Counted from the stretch's first letter, positions 1 to 8,385 are shown. The stretch is DNA of 32,668 nucleotides from Dehalococcoidia bacterium (GCA_009692765.1 SHYQ01000007.1:1-32668); one strand, 5' to 3'. Notes: generated from the sequence alone by a model not told the origin. Program-made: numbers and translations.

Positions 1-22
1 AGGCGCGGCGCAGGGCGGGGTG

Positions 23-889
23 ATGGCATTGACGACTGAGCAGGCGGGATTCAAGCAGATGGCCGTGGAGGACTTCCGGATCACGGAAGAGCCGTTCTAC
101 CTCCCCATCAGCGACGAGGTCGAACTCTTTGAGGTGGCGTACCGGGAAAAGATACCGGTGCTGCTCAAGGGCCCGACCGGCGCCGGCAAGACCCGCTTCG
201 TCGAGTACATGTCGTGGCGGCTGCACAACCGCGACGGGCGTGGCCACCGTGAGGGCGTGCCGCTGATCACCGTCGCCTGCCACGAAGACCTGACCGCCTC
301 CGACCTCGTCGGACGCTACCTGCTCGAGGGCGAGGAGACGCGCTGGATCGACGGCCCGATCGCCCGCGCCGTGAAGAACGGCGCGATCTGTTACCTCGAC
401 GAGATCGTCGAGGCGCGCAAGGACACCACCGTCCTGATCCACCCGCTCACGGACTACCGCCGCCTGCTGCCGCTGGAGAAGCGCGGCGAGCTGCTGGAGG
501 CCGCCGACGGCTTCCTGCTGGTGATGTCCTACAACCCCGGCTACCAGTCCGCGTTGAAGGATCTGAAGCACTCCACGCGCCAGCGCTTCATCGCGATCGA
601 GTTCGACTACCCACCGCGCGATCTGGAAACGCAGATCATCGCGCGGGAGTCGGGCGTGGATCCCGCGATCGCGGGGGAACTCGCGAAACTCGCGGAGAAG
701 GTGCGCCACCTGAAGGAGCACGGCCTGGGCGAGGGGGTCTCCACGCGCCTGCTGGTGTACGCGGGCAAGCTGATCGTGCAGGGCATCGCACCCCGCCGCG
801 CCTGCCAGGTCGCCATCGTGTGGGCGCTCACCGACGACCATGAAGTGCAGCGCTCCATCGAGGAAGTCGTATCCTCGATCTTCGAGTAG
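23..889 (+). CDS. MoxR/NorQ-type AAA+ ATPase
   Basis: This encodes a 288-aa cytoplasmic AAA+ ATPase of the NorQ/CbbQ (MoxR) group, which works as a chaperone-like remodeller together with a VWA-domain partner to activate or insert cofactors into target enzymes. The Walker A motif GPTGAGKTR has its Lys at about residue 56, Walker B reads CYLDE (D126, E127), and the sensor-1 Asn is at about 171 in MSYNPGY. The length is close to the usual 260-300 aa. ATG 23 is preferred because AGGG at 12-15 lies about 7 nt upstream; GTG 20 is an in-frame alternative. The partner gene starts 46 bp downstream, as expected for a norQ-norD-like pair. No nitric oxide reductase, RuBisCO or other client gene is visible here, so the substrate is unknown. 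The family call is firm. Confidence 0.9.
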   Translation: MALTTEQAGFKQMAVEDFRITEEPFYLPISDEVELFEVAYREKIPVLLKGPTGAGKTRFVEYMSWRLHNRDGRGHREGVPLITVACHEDLTASDLVGRYLLEGEETRWIDGPIARAVKNGAICYLDEIVEARKDTTVLIHPLTDYRRLLPLEKRGELLEAADGFLLVMSYNPGYQSALKDLKHSTRQRFIAIEFDYPPRDLETQIIARESGVDPAIAGELAKLAEKVRHLKEHGLGEGVSTRLLVYAGKLIVQGIAPRRACQVAIVWALTDDHEVQRSIEEVVSSIFE

Positions 890-900
890 TCTTCGAGTAG
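879..900 (+). repeat. 11-nt tandem duplication spanning a stop codon
   Basis: The 11-mer TCTTCGAGTAG occurs twice back to back (879-889 and 890-900). The first copy contains the stop codon of the AAA+ ATPase gene. It looks like a replication-slippage duplication that lengthened the spacer before the VWA gene, and it leaves a second TAG at 898-900. Confidence 0.85.
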
Positions 901-935
901 CAGGAGCGAGCAGCAGCGCGCGCCCGGGGAGTGCG

Positions 936-3900
936 ATGAGCCGCGCGACCGAACTCTCGCTCCGTTACGCCGCCGAGCTGAAGGGCTACGGCGCCGCGCT
1001 GCCGGACGACTTCCTCACCGCCGCGACCGCGCTCGAATCGCGCCTCCCCGCTGAGGCGCTGGACGCATGGGCGCAGTCCGGCATCGAGCTCGCGGCCTCG
1101 TCGCTGCGGGCGTGGGAGGCGGCGGCGGAGTACTTCCGCGCCAGCCCCCACGTGGTCGAGCGCCTGGGCTTCGACGGCATGCGCCAGTGGTCGGGCATCG
1201 CGGCCGAGTTGTCGCAACGCTCCTCGCTGATGGCGGCGGCGTTCCTGAAGTCGACGCCGGAGGCGCTGCAGAGCCTCCGCGCCGATCAACTCGACGCGTG
1301 GTCGCAGCAGGGCGACCGCCTCTGCCGCGGCAACTGGAAGTCGATCGCGCTCTCGTCGCTGTACTTCCAGGTGAGCCCCGGCCTGCTGCGCGCCACCTCG
1401 CTCGAGGCCGTGGGTCGGATCGTCGACATCGTCGACCAACTGACCGAGCGCTCGTACGAGCTCGCCACGACCTGCCTGGAGACGGCGCCCGCGATCTTCG
1501 CGGCGCTGCCGGTGCCGGACCGCGAGCCGTTCCTGCGCTTCGCGCGCGCCGTTGCGCGGGCATCGTGGGCCGACATCCGCCTCTACTTCGAACGCGGGCC
1601 AAAGCTCACCGAAGGCATCGCGCCCTTGGAGCGCGCGCGCTTCCTGGACCTCGCCGCGCGCGTCACGGCCGAGGTGGGGCGGCAGGGCTTCCCGCTGTTC
1701 GCCGACTCCGCGCAGGCCCTCGGTAGCATGCCCTTCGAACTGCACGCCGGCCTGCTCGCGTTCGCCGAGCGCCTCTCCATCGGCAGCCCCACCGCGGCGA
1801 TGGAGTACCTGAAGTCAGCGCCGTTCGTGAGCAGCCGGCTCACCGAACTGCAGATGGCGCGCTGGGCCGACGTGGGCGCGAGCATCCTGAACGACGAGCA
1901 CAACCCGGAGGGGGCGGAGGCGTACTTCCGCCTGGAGTCCGCGCGCGCGGAGGAGACGCTGTCCACGCTGTCCGCTCGCGTGGAGCTGACCAACGTCAAC
2001 CAGTTGCTGCGCATGTACGCGAAGGCGCTCTCCGGCGAGTCGGTCGCCGTGCAGTCCGCCGAGGCACTCGTTGATCGCAACATCGGCTGGGTCACCGAGT
2101 CCTCCGCCACCACGGAGGGCAACGCGATCTACCTCCCGCCCCACGTCGCCACGTTCGAGGACCAGGAGGCCAACTTCCAGGCCTACAAGGTGTTCACCAC
2201 CCACCAGACCGGGCGCATGGAGTTCGGCTCGTTCCGGTACGAGTTCGGCCAGGACGGCGAGCACGTGCCCGGCACCGCCGGCCGCCGCGAGTTGCGCGTG
2301 GAGGAGCAGCGCCTGAACCGCGCCGCAGAAACCGGCACGCCGCTGAAAGAGTACATCGCGCCGGTCACGCCGATGCAGCGCTACTTCAACATGTTCGACG
2401 ACCGCTCGCTCGTCCTTGGCCTGTTCACGATCGCCGAGGATACGCGCATCGATGCGCGCACCGGCCTCGAGTACGGCGGCATCCGCCGCTGGCTGCGCGT
2501 GCTCCAGGAGCATGAGGGGAACCACCGCCCGCCCATCGAGCTGATGGGCCTGCGACAGGCGTACATGGAGAACCTGCTGCGCGTGTCGCTCGGCGTACCG
2601 GAACGCATGCGCTGGCCGCAGTCGCTGGCGGAGTACATGAAGCGCGGTATCGCCGCGCTGAAGATGGTGGAGCTCGCGGGCGCCAACGTGCAGGACTCCG
2701 CCGAGGTGGCCGCGGCGATCTACGACATCGCCCTCGCGATCCCCAACGTGCCGGAGGCCTTCGCCGACGGCAAGTTCGAGCCGATGTCGGAGGACATGAT
2801 GTCGATCGCCCCGGGCATGCCGGGGGAGGGCGAAGGCGAGCCCTCCAACATGCCGGGCGGCGAGGAGATGGAGTTCGAGAACCCGCCGCAGCCGGAGTTC
2901 CGCGGCGACTTCAAGCCGGAGCTCGTGCAGCTGATGGCGAAGCTGAAGGCGCAGCAGGACGGCGGCGAGGACGGGCCGACCTCCCCGCTCACCAAGGAGC
3001 AGTTGATGGAGCTGCTCCAGAACTCCGCCGAGATCTCGCTGGGCGACTGGACCGAGGGCGACCTGGACGCCAGCCTGGGCGCGTTTCTCGACAACATCGA
3101 GCAGGAGGCGGGCAAGCCCGCGGGCGATCAGCAGCCCAGCGACCAGGCGGACGGCGGCGACACCCAGGACGGCGGCAAGGGCGACGGCGGCGAGAGCGAC
3201 CTGCCCGCGCAGATCGACTGGTTCTATTACGACGAGTGGGACTTCCGCGCCTCCGACTACCGCCCTCGCTGGACGCGCGTCGGCGAGCGTTTCTCCGAGG
3301 AGGGCGACGGCGAGTTCTACCAGGAGACGCTGCGCAAGTACCACGGCCTGGTCATGGAGACGCGCCGCCAGTTCGAGATGATGCGCCCCGAGTCGTTCAA
3401 GAAGATCAAGCGCCTGGAGGACGGCGACGAGTTGGACCTCGACCTCGCGATCGAGTTCCACGTTGACCGCCGCGCGGGCGTCGGCCCGCAGGCGCGGATC
3501 TACAACCGCCGCAACAAGGTGCAGCGTGACGTCGCCGTCGCGTTCCTGCTCGACATGTCCGCGTCCACCGACGAGGAGATCGAGAAGCAGCGGCAGCAGT
3601 ACGACACGAACGACAAGGACGACTTCGACGGCGACCCGCGCAAGTACTTCCAGTGGCTTGCCGCGCGCCGCGCGAAGAACGCGATCGAGCCGCCGAAGCG
3701 CATCATCGACCTCGAGAAGGAGTCGACGGTGTTGATCGTTCAGGCGCTGGAGGCGATTGGCGACGCCTACGGGATCTTCGGCTTCTCCGGGTACGGCCGT
3801 GACAACGTGGAGTTCCACGTCATCAAGAACCTGGACGAGCAGATGTCGGAGCGCGTGCAGAAGCGCATCGGCAAGATCGAGCCGATTCGCTCGACGCGCA

Positions 3901-4226
3901 TGGGCCCGGCGATCCGGCACACGATCCACAAGCTGGACGAGTACGAGGCGAAGGTGAAGATACTCATTCTCGTCTCGGACGGCCGGCCGCAGGATCACGG
4001 CTACGGTCGCGACCGCACCGAGAAGGAATACGCGGTGCATGACACCAAGCAGGCGCTGCTGGAGGCGAAGCGGAAGGGCATCACGCCGTTCCTGATCACC
4101 GTCGACAAGGAAGGCCACGACTACCTGAAGCAGATGTGTGACGACATCGGCTACGAGGTGGTGGATGACCTGGAGACGCTGCCGCGCCGCCTGCCGACGC
4201 TGTACCGCCACCTCGCCTCCGACTAG
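936..4226 (+). CDS. NorD-like VWA protein with N-terminal helical-repeat solenoid
   Basis: This 1096-aa protein is the likely partner of the preceding AAA+ ATPase. The C-terminal third is a von Willebrand A domain with a MIDAS motif DMSAS (D873, S875, S877) and a later LVSDGRP segment (D1015). It is preceded by the YDEWD/YRPRW region typical of NorD-like proteins. Residues about 620-755 form an acidic, Gly/Pro/Gln-rich low-complexity linker. Residues about 42-345 contain roughly eight degenerate helical repeats of 36-41 residues, recognisable by recurring W/L-x-x-x-A starts and YF-x-x-SP or FLK-S-P type ends; this looks like an alpha-solenoid for protein binding. ATG 936 is chosen because GGGGAG lies just upstream and an upstream in-frame ATG at 840 would overlap the ATPase gene. 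In family members the VWA partner couples AAA+ remodelling to a client; the client here is unknown. Confidence 0.85.
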   Translation: MSRATELSLRYAAELKGYGAALPDDFLTAATALESRLPAEALDAWAQSGIELAASSLRAWEAAAEYFRASPHVVERLGFDGMRQWSGIAAELSQRSSLMAAAFLKSTPEALQSLRADQLDAWSQQGDRLCRGNWKSIALSSLYFQVSPGLLRATSLEAVGRIVDIVDQLTERSYELATTCLETAPAIFAALPVPDREPFLRFARAVARASWADIRLYFERGPKLTEGIAPLERARFLDLAARVTAEVGRQGFPLFADSAQALGSMPFELHAGLLAFAERLSIGSPTAAMEYLKSAPFVSSRLTELQMARWADVGASILNDEHNPEGAEAYFRLESARAEETLSTLSARVELTNVNQLLRMYAKALSGESVAVQSAEALVDRNIGWVTESSATTEGNAIYLPPHVATFEDQEANFQAYKVFTTHQTGRMEFGSFRYEFGQDGEHVPGTAGRRELRVEEQRLNRAAETGTPLKEYIAPVTPMQRYFNMFDDRSLVLGLFTIAEDTRIDARTGLEYGGIRRWLRVLQEHEGNHRPPIELMGLRQAYMENLLRVSLGVPERMRWPQSLAEYMKRGIAALKMVELAGANVQDSAEVAAAIYDIALAIPNVPEAFADGKFEPMSEDMMSIAPGMPGEGEGEPSNMPGGEEMEFENPPQPEFRGDFKPELVQLMAKLKAQQDGGEDGPTSPLTKEQLMELLQNSAEISLGDWTEGDLDASLGAFLDNIEQEAGKPAGDQQPSDQADGGDTQDGGKGDGGESDLPAQIDWFYYDEWDFRASDYRPRWTRVGERFSEEGDGEFYQETLRKYHGLVMETRRQFEMMRPESFKKIKRLEDGDELDLDLAIEFHVDRRAGVGPQARIYNRRNKVQRDVAVAFLLDMSASTDEEIEKQRQQYDTNDKDDFDGDPRKYFQWLAARRAKNAIEPPKRIIDLEKESTVLIVQALEAIGDAYGIFGFSGYGRDNVEFHVIKNLDEQMSERVQKRIGKIEPIRSTRMGPAIRHTIHKLDEYEAKVKILILVSDGRPQDHGYGRDRTEKEYAVHDTKQALLEAKRKGITPFLITVDKEGHDYLKQMCDDIGYEVVDDLETLPRRLPTLYRHLASD

Positions 4227-4314
4227 CGCCCCGACTAGCACCGCCGAGTGGCCGCGAGGCACGCAGCGCACGCGGCGCACGCGGCGCACAAGCGGCACAG
4301 AAGCACAGGTACGG

Positions 4315-4363
4315 AAACACGCAAGAAGAGGCCCCGCGCAGCGGGGCCTCTTCTTGCGTGTTT
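4315..4363. terminator. Perfect 23-bp stem, probable bidirectional terminator
   Basis: The arms at 4315-4337 and 4341-4363 are perfectly complementary over 23 bp with a 3-nt loop. The arm ends AAACAC/GTGTTT give each strand a short T run. It lies about 90 bp beyond the VWA gene and between convergent genes, so it can end transcription from both sides. There is no long U tract after the stem, so Rho-independent efficiency is uncertain. Confidence 0.65.
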
Positions 4364-4681
4364 CGGTCGACTTCAGTTGGTTGCGACCGTGCGCATATTG
4401 CTTGCGCGTGAGATCGGAATCTCAATGCCCAGTCGTTGTGACTGGAGGATGATCTGTCGGCGGTTTAGCGCCGACGCGGTGCTCGGTCCAAGGGCGGAAC
4501 CCTCTAGGACTAACGAACGGCTCGTGTCCCCTCTCGGAAGCGTTCGGGTGGCTGCACTCCGCCTCCTTCCGCCTGATTCAGTATCGTCATTCTACTCCAG
4601 CCCGCCAGTGCTATGCGTGCGATTCGCGCAGGATCGCTCGGCAATTCGCGCAGGAACGCGCGCCGGTGTCGCGAGCGGCGA
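4364..4681. other. Gene-free stretch with a run of short hairpins
   Basis: No convincing coding sequence is seen between the terminator hairpin and the end of the MBL-fold gene. Base composition looks less GC-rich than the flanks. Five small perfect hairpins follow one another: 4391-4407 (5 bp), 4410-4423 (5 bp, CGGA loop), 4429-4445 (6 bp), 4456-4475 (7 bp) and 4491-4503 (4 bp). This may be a structured RNA or only decayed sequence. A 12-nt direct repeat (ATTCGCGCAGGA) also occurs near 4621-4655. Confidence 0.4.
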
Positions 4682-5842
4682 TCAGCGCGTGAGGCGGTAG
4701 CGAACGATGCGATCCGCTGGACCGTGCGCCCACACCTCGGGCGCAGCTTCGCCGCGCTCCTCCAGCACGTCGAGGTGGCCGATCACCTCCGTCAGTGCCT
4801 GCCCGATGCGGGCCGCGGGGAGCCGCGGGAACAGCCCGCGCACGATCTCGTAGGCGGTGACGCCGCCCGTCGTGTCGCTCGCCCGTTCGAGGTGGGCGCG
4901 TACCAGCCGCGAGCGGCGCGCGTGGTGCTCCGCGAACTGCGTGAACAGGCGCTGCGGGTCGTCCACCACCGCGCCGTGGCCGGGGAGGATGCGCCGCACG
5001 TCCAGCGCGCGGAGCGCCTGCACAGATCGCAGGAACGGCGGCAGCGAGGGCCAGCGCCCAACCTCGCCGTGGGCGGCCTCGGGTTCGGCTTCGCGGGTCG
5101 CCCGCGCATCGCGCGCGGTCGCGAGGCGTGGCGCGGCAGCGAGGTTCGTCGCGATCACGGGAAACTGGAGGCCGGGCGTGGGCACCGTCGTCGGCAGCAG
5201 CGTGTCACCCGAGCAGAGATCGCCCGCGCCATCCTCGTCGGCGACGAACACGACGAGGTTGCCCGGGGTGTGGCCCGGCGCGGCGATCAGGTGCAGCGTG
5301 CGCTCGTTCGCCAGCGCGCCATCGAGCGCAAAAGTGTCGCCGTCCTGCGCCGCCTCGAAGGCCTCCGTGGGGCACGCCTCCCAGCGCAGCGACCGCCCCG
5401 CGTGCCGCCCGCCGCGCGTCCACGCCGTGAGCGCAGTGACGATCGCGTCCAGCACGTCCGGCGGGCAGCCGTGCGAGCGCATCTCTTCGATGCGGCGCGC
5501 GCGGATCGCGTCGTACGCCGCGTGGCCCGCCGCGAGCATCGGCAGCGCCTCCGGCATCGCGACGATGCGCGCCCCCTCCGCCGCCCAGCGCGCCGCGAGT
5601 CCCGCGTGGTCGATGTGCTCGTGCGTGACCACCACCGCGCGCACGTCCCCCGGCGCGCACCCGATCGCGCGCGCCTGTTCCAGCAACACCTCCCACGCGG
5701 TCACGCAGTCCTCGCCAGTCCCGAAGCTCGTGTCGATCCCGGCGTCCACGAGCAGCCAGCCACCCTCGGCCAGCCGGAACGGCCAGATGTTGTTGTCGCC
5801 AAGGACGAGCGGGGTGGGGGGGAGTGCGGGCATGGGTGTCAT
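4682..5842 (-). CDS. MBL-fold metallo-hydrolase
   Basis: This encodes a 386-aa metallo-beta-lactamase-fold hydrolase, probably cytoplasmic and dinuclear-metal dependent. The metal-binding motif THEHIDH gives H74, H76, D78 and H79. A downstream PGHTPG, a GDTLLP motif and ILPGHGAV supply the remaining ligands. The roughly 100 residues after the MBL core are rich in Arg and Ala and resemble the winged-helix-like tail found in LACTB2-type members. The start is set at ATG 5842; ATG 5833 is equally possible, and neither has a strong ribosome binding site. The reading frame stays open upstream into the adjacent hairpin repeat, but that stretch is repeat sequence, not protein. Substrate cannot be named; hydrolases of this fold act on thioesters, lactones, nucleic acids and more. 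Confidence 0.85.
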   Translation of the reverse strand: MTPMPALPPTPLVLGDNNIWPFRLAEGGWLLVDAGIDTSFGTGEDCVTAWEVLLEQARAIGCAPGDVRAVVVTHEHIDHAGLAARWAAEGARIVAMPEALPMLAAGHAAYDAIRARRIEEMRSHGCPPDVLDAIVTALTAWTRGGRHAGRSLRWEACPTEAFEAAQDGDTFALDGALANERTLHLIAAPGHTPGNLVVFVADEDGAGDLCSGDTLLPTTVPTPGLQFPVIATNLAAAPRLATARDARATREAEPEAAHGEVGRWPSLPPFLRSVQALRALDVRRILPGHGAVVDDPQRLFTQFAEHHARRSRLVRAHLERASDTTGGVTAYEIVRGLFPRLPAARIGQALTEVIGHLDVLEERGEAAPEVWAHGPADRIVRYRLTR

Positions 5843-5885
5843 CGTAGAGATGTGGCGGCAAGCGTGATATGAGTCGCCGGGGAAA

Positions 5886-5972
5886 CCCTCCCCCCGCCCT
5901 CTCCCGCTTCGCAGGCGAGGGGGCCAGAGTTCAGAACCCTCTCCTGCGGAGCGGGAGAGGGCAGGGTGAGGG
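5886..5972 (+). repeat. Hairpin repeat family 1, copy 1
   Basis: This 87-bp element is an almost complete inverted repeat. The outer arms at 5886-5908 and 5950-5972 pair with two mismatches over 23 bp, and the inner arms (CGCAGGCGAGGG and CCCTCTCCTGCG) pair with one mismatch around a loop of about 15 nt. It lies between the MBL-fold gene and the DUF559 gene. A second copy in the same orientation lies just after the DUF559 gene; over a shared core of about 67 bp the two differ at two positions. Confidence 0.9.
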
Positions 5973-5988
5973 TTGGATTGGAGCACTC

Positions 5989-6363
5989 ATGCCAGGCGCC
6001 GAGGAGGATCGAACCTGGCGAAACGGGACGCCACCATCGCGCCGGCAGACGCTTCGACGCACCGAGACCGACGCCGAGCGCGCGCTGTGGGCGCTGCTTC
6101 GTTCGCGGAGTCTCGATGGCCACAAGTTCAGGCGTCAGCACTCGGGGGGGCCGTACATCCTCGATTTCACCTGCGCGGAGGCGCACCTCGCGGTCGAGGT
6201 GGATGGCAGCCAGCACTACACCGCTGACGGGCTCGCCAGCGACGCTGCTCGCACCGCGTACCTTGAGGCAGCGGGCGTGCGCGTGCTGCGCTTCTCGAAC
6301 CGCGACGTGCTGACGAACGCTGCGGGCGTGCTGGAAGCGATCCTGCAGGCGCTTGGGGCGTAG
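5989..6363 (+). CDS. DUF559 endonuclease-like protein
   Basis: This 124-aa protein belongs to the DUF559 family, which has a Vsr-like restriction-endonuclease fold. Visible features are the early TETDAERALW helix, KFRRQH, the strand YILDF carrying a putative catalytic Asp, and LAVEVDGSQH carrying the putative Glu/Asp pair, followed by a C-terminal VLRFSNRDVL segment. Length matches the family (about 110-130 aa). ATG 5989 starts 17 nt after a hairpin repeat, and the stop lies 9 nt before a second copy of the same repeat. The reading frame is also open through the upstream repeat, but that sequence is repeat-derived. No methylase or mismatch-repair gene is adjacent. Function of the family is not established; a nicking or repair nuclease role is inferred from the fold. 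Confidence 0.85.
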   Translation: MPGAEEDRTWRNGTPPSRRQTLRRTETDAERALWALLRSRSLDGHKFRRQHSGGPYILDFTCAEAHLAVEVDGSQHYTADGLASDAARTAYLEAAGVRVLRFSNRDVLTNAAGVLEAILQALGA

Positions 6364-6372
6364 TTGGGGCCA

Positions 6373-6462
6373 CCCTCACCCCCCCCGCCCTCTCCCGCTT
6401 CGCAGGCGAGGGGGCCAGAATTCAGAACCTTCTCCTGCGGAGCGGGAGAGGGCGGGGGAGGG
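6373..6462 (+). repeat. Hairpin repeat family 1, copy 2
   Basis: This 90-bp element is the second copy of the hairpin repeat found at 5886-5972, in the same orientation. It has a slightly longer C run in the left arm and a 1-nt difference in the right arm. It begins 9 nt after the stop codon of the DUF559 gene and abuts the remnant of a VOC-family gene. Confidence 0.9.
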
Positions 6463-6468
6463 CTTCCC

Positions 6469-6593
6469 AACCACGCCGGCTACTTCGAGGATCCCGACTA
6501 CCACCTTTGGAGGTCGTGTGGAATCCGGCGTGGGATACGGAGGAGATTCGCCTGACGCGAGTTGATTCCATATCGATGGTGACGATAGGTTAG
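6469..6593 (+). pseudogene. Remnant 3' end of a VOC (glyoxalase/bleomycin-resistance) gene
   Basis: Reading from 6469 gives NHAGYFEDPDYHLW, the hallmark near-C-terminal motif of VOC superfamily proteins (usually GYFxDPDGHLWEVxWNP). The frame then breaks; restoring one missing G at about 6510 continues as EVVWNPAWDTEEIRLTR and reaches a stop at 6591-6593. The 5' part of the gene is absent, and the remnant starts directly at the edge of repeat copy 2. The usual Gly of DPDGH is Tyr here. It is a decayed fragment and not expressed as a functional enzyme. Confidence 0.75.
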
Positions 6594-6652
6594 GACGATG
6601 GCTTGGCGGAACGAGCGCCACAGAACGCAAGAACGATCAACGAGGATGAATC

Positions 6653-7063
6653 ATGAAGAGGCACGCCTTAACAATCCTGGCGTACGTGGTGGCGACCTTT
6701 GTCACGCAGGCGATATCGCATTTCTCGATCGCTGCCGACCACTACGCAACGGTGACCTACATTCGCAAGGAGCCGATGTTTCAGTTCGGCTTGCTGGCCA
6801 TTCTCATTCAGGGCGGCGTCCTCTCCGTGCTGTACACGCGTTTCGTGGGCGGCCAGAGCACGATGAAGAGTGCGCTCGGCTTCTCCTAGCTCATGGGTGC
6901 GTTCTTGGTTTCCTACATCGCCCTCGACGAGGTGGCGAAGTACATGGTGCCCTCGACCGCGAGTTGGATCGCAGTTGAACTGGGGGCTGGACTGATCCAG
7001 TACACGGTCTTCGGCCTTCTTCTCGGCCTTGTCTATCGTGAACGAGCGACGCGCGGCGCATGA
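6653..7063 (+). pseudogene. Small membrane protein gene interrupted by one in-frame TAG
   Basis: ATG 6653 opens a frame that runs 78 codons to TAG 6887-6889, then continues in the same frame for another 57 codons to TGA 7061-7063. Joined, it would be a 136-residue protein with four hydrophobic segments (about residues 5-25, 43-65, 80-95, 108-128) and a compact loop ending KSALGFS-x-LMGAFLVS. The residue at the stop is likely Trp (TGG to TAG). The continuity of coding and hydrophobicity after the stop argues that the gene was recently intact. I do not recognise a named family with certainty; it resembles small DUF1761-like integral membrane proteins. Alternatives are a sequencing error or amber read-through. 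Confidence 0.6.
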
Positions 7064-7108
7064 CTCTCGTTGGTGGCCGGCGTTGGATAGTTGGCTGGCA
7101 ACTGCCCC

Positions 7109-8368
7109 CTACTTCCCTGAAGCCGCGCGTTCCATGAGGTACCGGCGCAGCATGGTCAGCGCCTGCAGCACGATGCGGCGCTTCGACTGCTCGCGGCCCT
7201 GGAAGTAGCGGAACGTTGTGTACTCCATGCGCGTGCCGTCGAAGAGCGCGAGGTGCATCGTGCCGGAGGGCTGGCCCTCGATCGGCTCGGCACCGGCGAT
7301 GCCGGTGACTGCGAGGCCGAGGTCGGTGCCGAGGCGCTCGCGCGCGGCGGTCGCCATCGCCTCGGCGGTCTCGCGCGAGATCACGCCGTGGCGCGCGGGC
7401 ACCTCGGCGGGGACGCCCATCGCCACCTTCACCTCGGTCCAGTAGGTGACCAGGCTGCCCTTGAAGTAGTCGGACGCGCCCTCGATGTCCGTGATCGCGT
7501 CGGCGATCGCGCCGCCGCTCGCGCTCTCCATCAGCCCGAGCGTCAGCCCCTGGTCGCGCAGCATCCGCCCCACGCCCGAGGCGAGCGAATCGTCGTCGAT
7601 GCCCCAGATCGCGTGGCCGAGGATGCGCCGCGCCTGCTCCTCCACGGGGCGGATCAGCGCCCACGCCTCCTCGCGCGTGCGCGCCTTCGCAGCGATGCGC
7701 GCGCTCACGCCGTCCGCGCGCGCGTAGATGCCGATCGAGGGGTTGGTGCCGGCGAGCAGCGGCGACAGCATCTCGTCGATCGCCGCCTCGCCGATGCCGG
7801 TCGTCTTCAGCGTGCGCGCGACGAGGATGGAGTCGGCGCGGCGCTCCAGTTCCGGCGCCACCTCGGCGTCCCACATGTGGTGCATCTCCGCGGGCGGGCC
7901 GGGCATCACCGCGATCACCCGCTTCTCACCCGCGGGGCCGTCACGCTCCACCCACCAGCCGGGCGCGGTGCCTCGCGGGTTGGGGATGGCGCGCGCGCTG
8001 GGGATGAGCTTCGCCTGCTTGATGTTGCGCGCCGGCATCTCGCGCACCCCGCGCGCCTCGAACAGCGCGCGCAGCACGCGCTCCTGATCAGCGTCGACGA
8101 ACATCGCCTCGCCCAGCATCTCCGCGATCGTCTCGCGCGTGATGTCGTCCTCGGTGGGGCCGAGGCCGCCCGTGCAGAAGATGTACTCGGAGCGCTCCCA
8201 CGCGCGCGCGAACGCCTCGCGCAGGCGGCCGGGGTTGTCGCCCACCTGCGTCACCCACAGCAGGTCGATGCCGTACTCGGGCAGCGCGCTCGCGATGTAT
8301 GCCGCGTTGGTGTCCGTGATCTCACCGAACATGATCTCGGTGCCGATCGAAAGAATCTCCGCGCGCAT
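7109..8368 (-). CDS. cinA: CinA-family protein (competence/damage-inducible, NMN amidohydrolase type)
   Basis: The 419-aa product has both CinA modules. Residues about 1-170 form the MoaB/MogA-like molybdopterin-binding-fold domain with TGGLGPTEDD at 66-75, which in this family hydrolyses ADP-ribose-type pyrophosphates. Residues about 260-410 form the CinA amidase domain, which deamidates nicotinamide mononucleotide in pyridine-nucleotide recycling. In that domain the usual nucleophile motif ESxTGG reads ESASGG; the Ser after Glu-x is retained as ESAS. ATG 8368 is supported by AGGGG about 8 nt upstream on the minus strand; upstream in-frame ATGs lie in the divergent promoter region. Length is typical (410-430 aa). 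It is divergent from the moxR-like gene. Whether it takes part in competence cannot be seen here. Confidence 0.93.
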   Translation of the reverse strand: MRAEILSIGTEIMFGEITDTNAAYIASALPEYGIDLLWVTQVGDNPGRLREAFARAWERSEYIFCTGGLGPTEDDITRETIAEMLGEAMFVDADQERVLRALFEARGVREMPARNIKQAKLIPSARAIPNPRGTAPGWWVERDGPAGEKRVIAVMPGPPAEMHHMWDAEVAPELERRADSILVARTLKTTGIGEAAIDEMLSPLLAGTNPSIGIYARADGVSARIAAKARTREEAWALIRPVEEQARRILGHAIWGIDDDSLASGVGRMLRDQGLTLGLMESASGGAIADAITDIEGASDYFKGSLVTYWTEVKVAMGVPAEVPARHGVISRETAEAMATAARERLGTDLGLAVTGIAGAEPIEGQPSGTMHLALFDGTRMEYTTFRYFQGREQSKRRIVLQALTMLRRYLMERAASGK

Positions 8369-8385
8369 TGTTCTACCCCTCTGTG

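Noticed and set aside
4256-4292. Short GCGCACGCG-type tandem units after the VWA gene
   Set aside because: Only about three imperfect short units; likely slippage in GC-rich spacer and not a CRISPR or satellite.
1815-4298. Open frame of 827 codons antisense to the VWA gene
   Set aside because: It is a high-GC mirror of a well-supported gene: composition is Leu/Val/Arg/His-rich without any recognisable domain.
6007-6035. tRNA-like GGATCGAACCTGG string
   Set aside because: No cloverleaf can be built around it, and it lies inside the DUF559 coding sequence.
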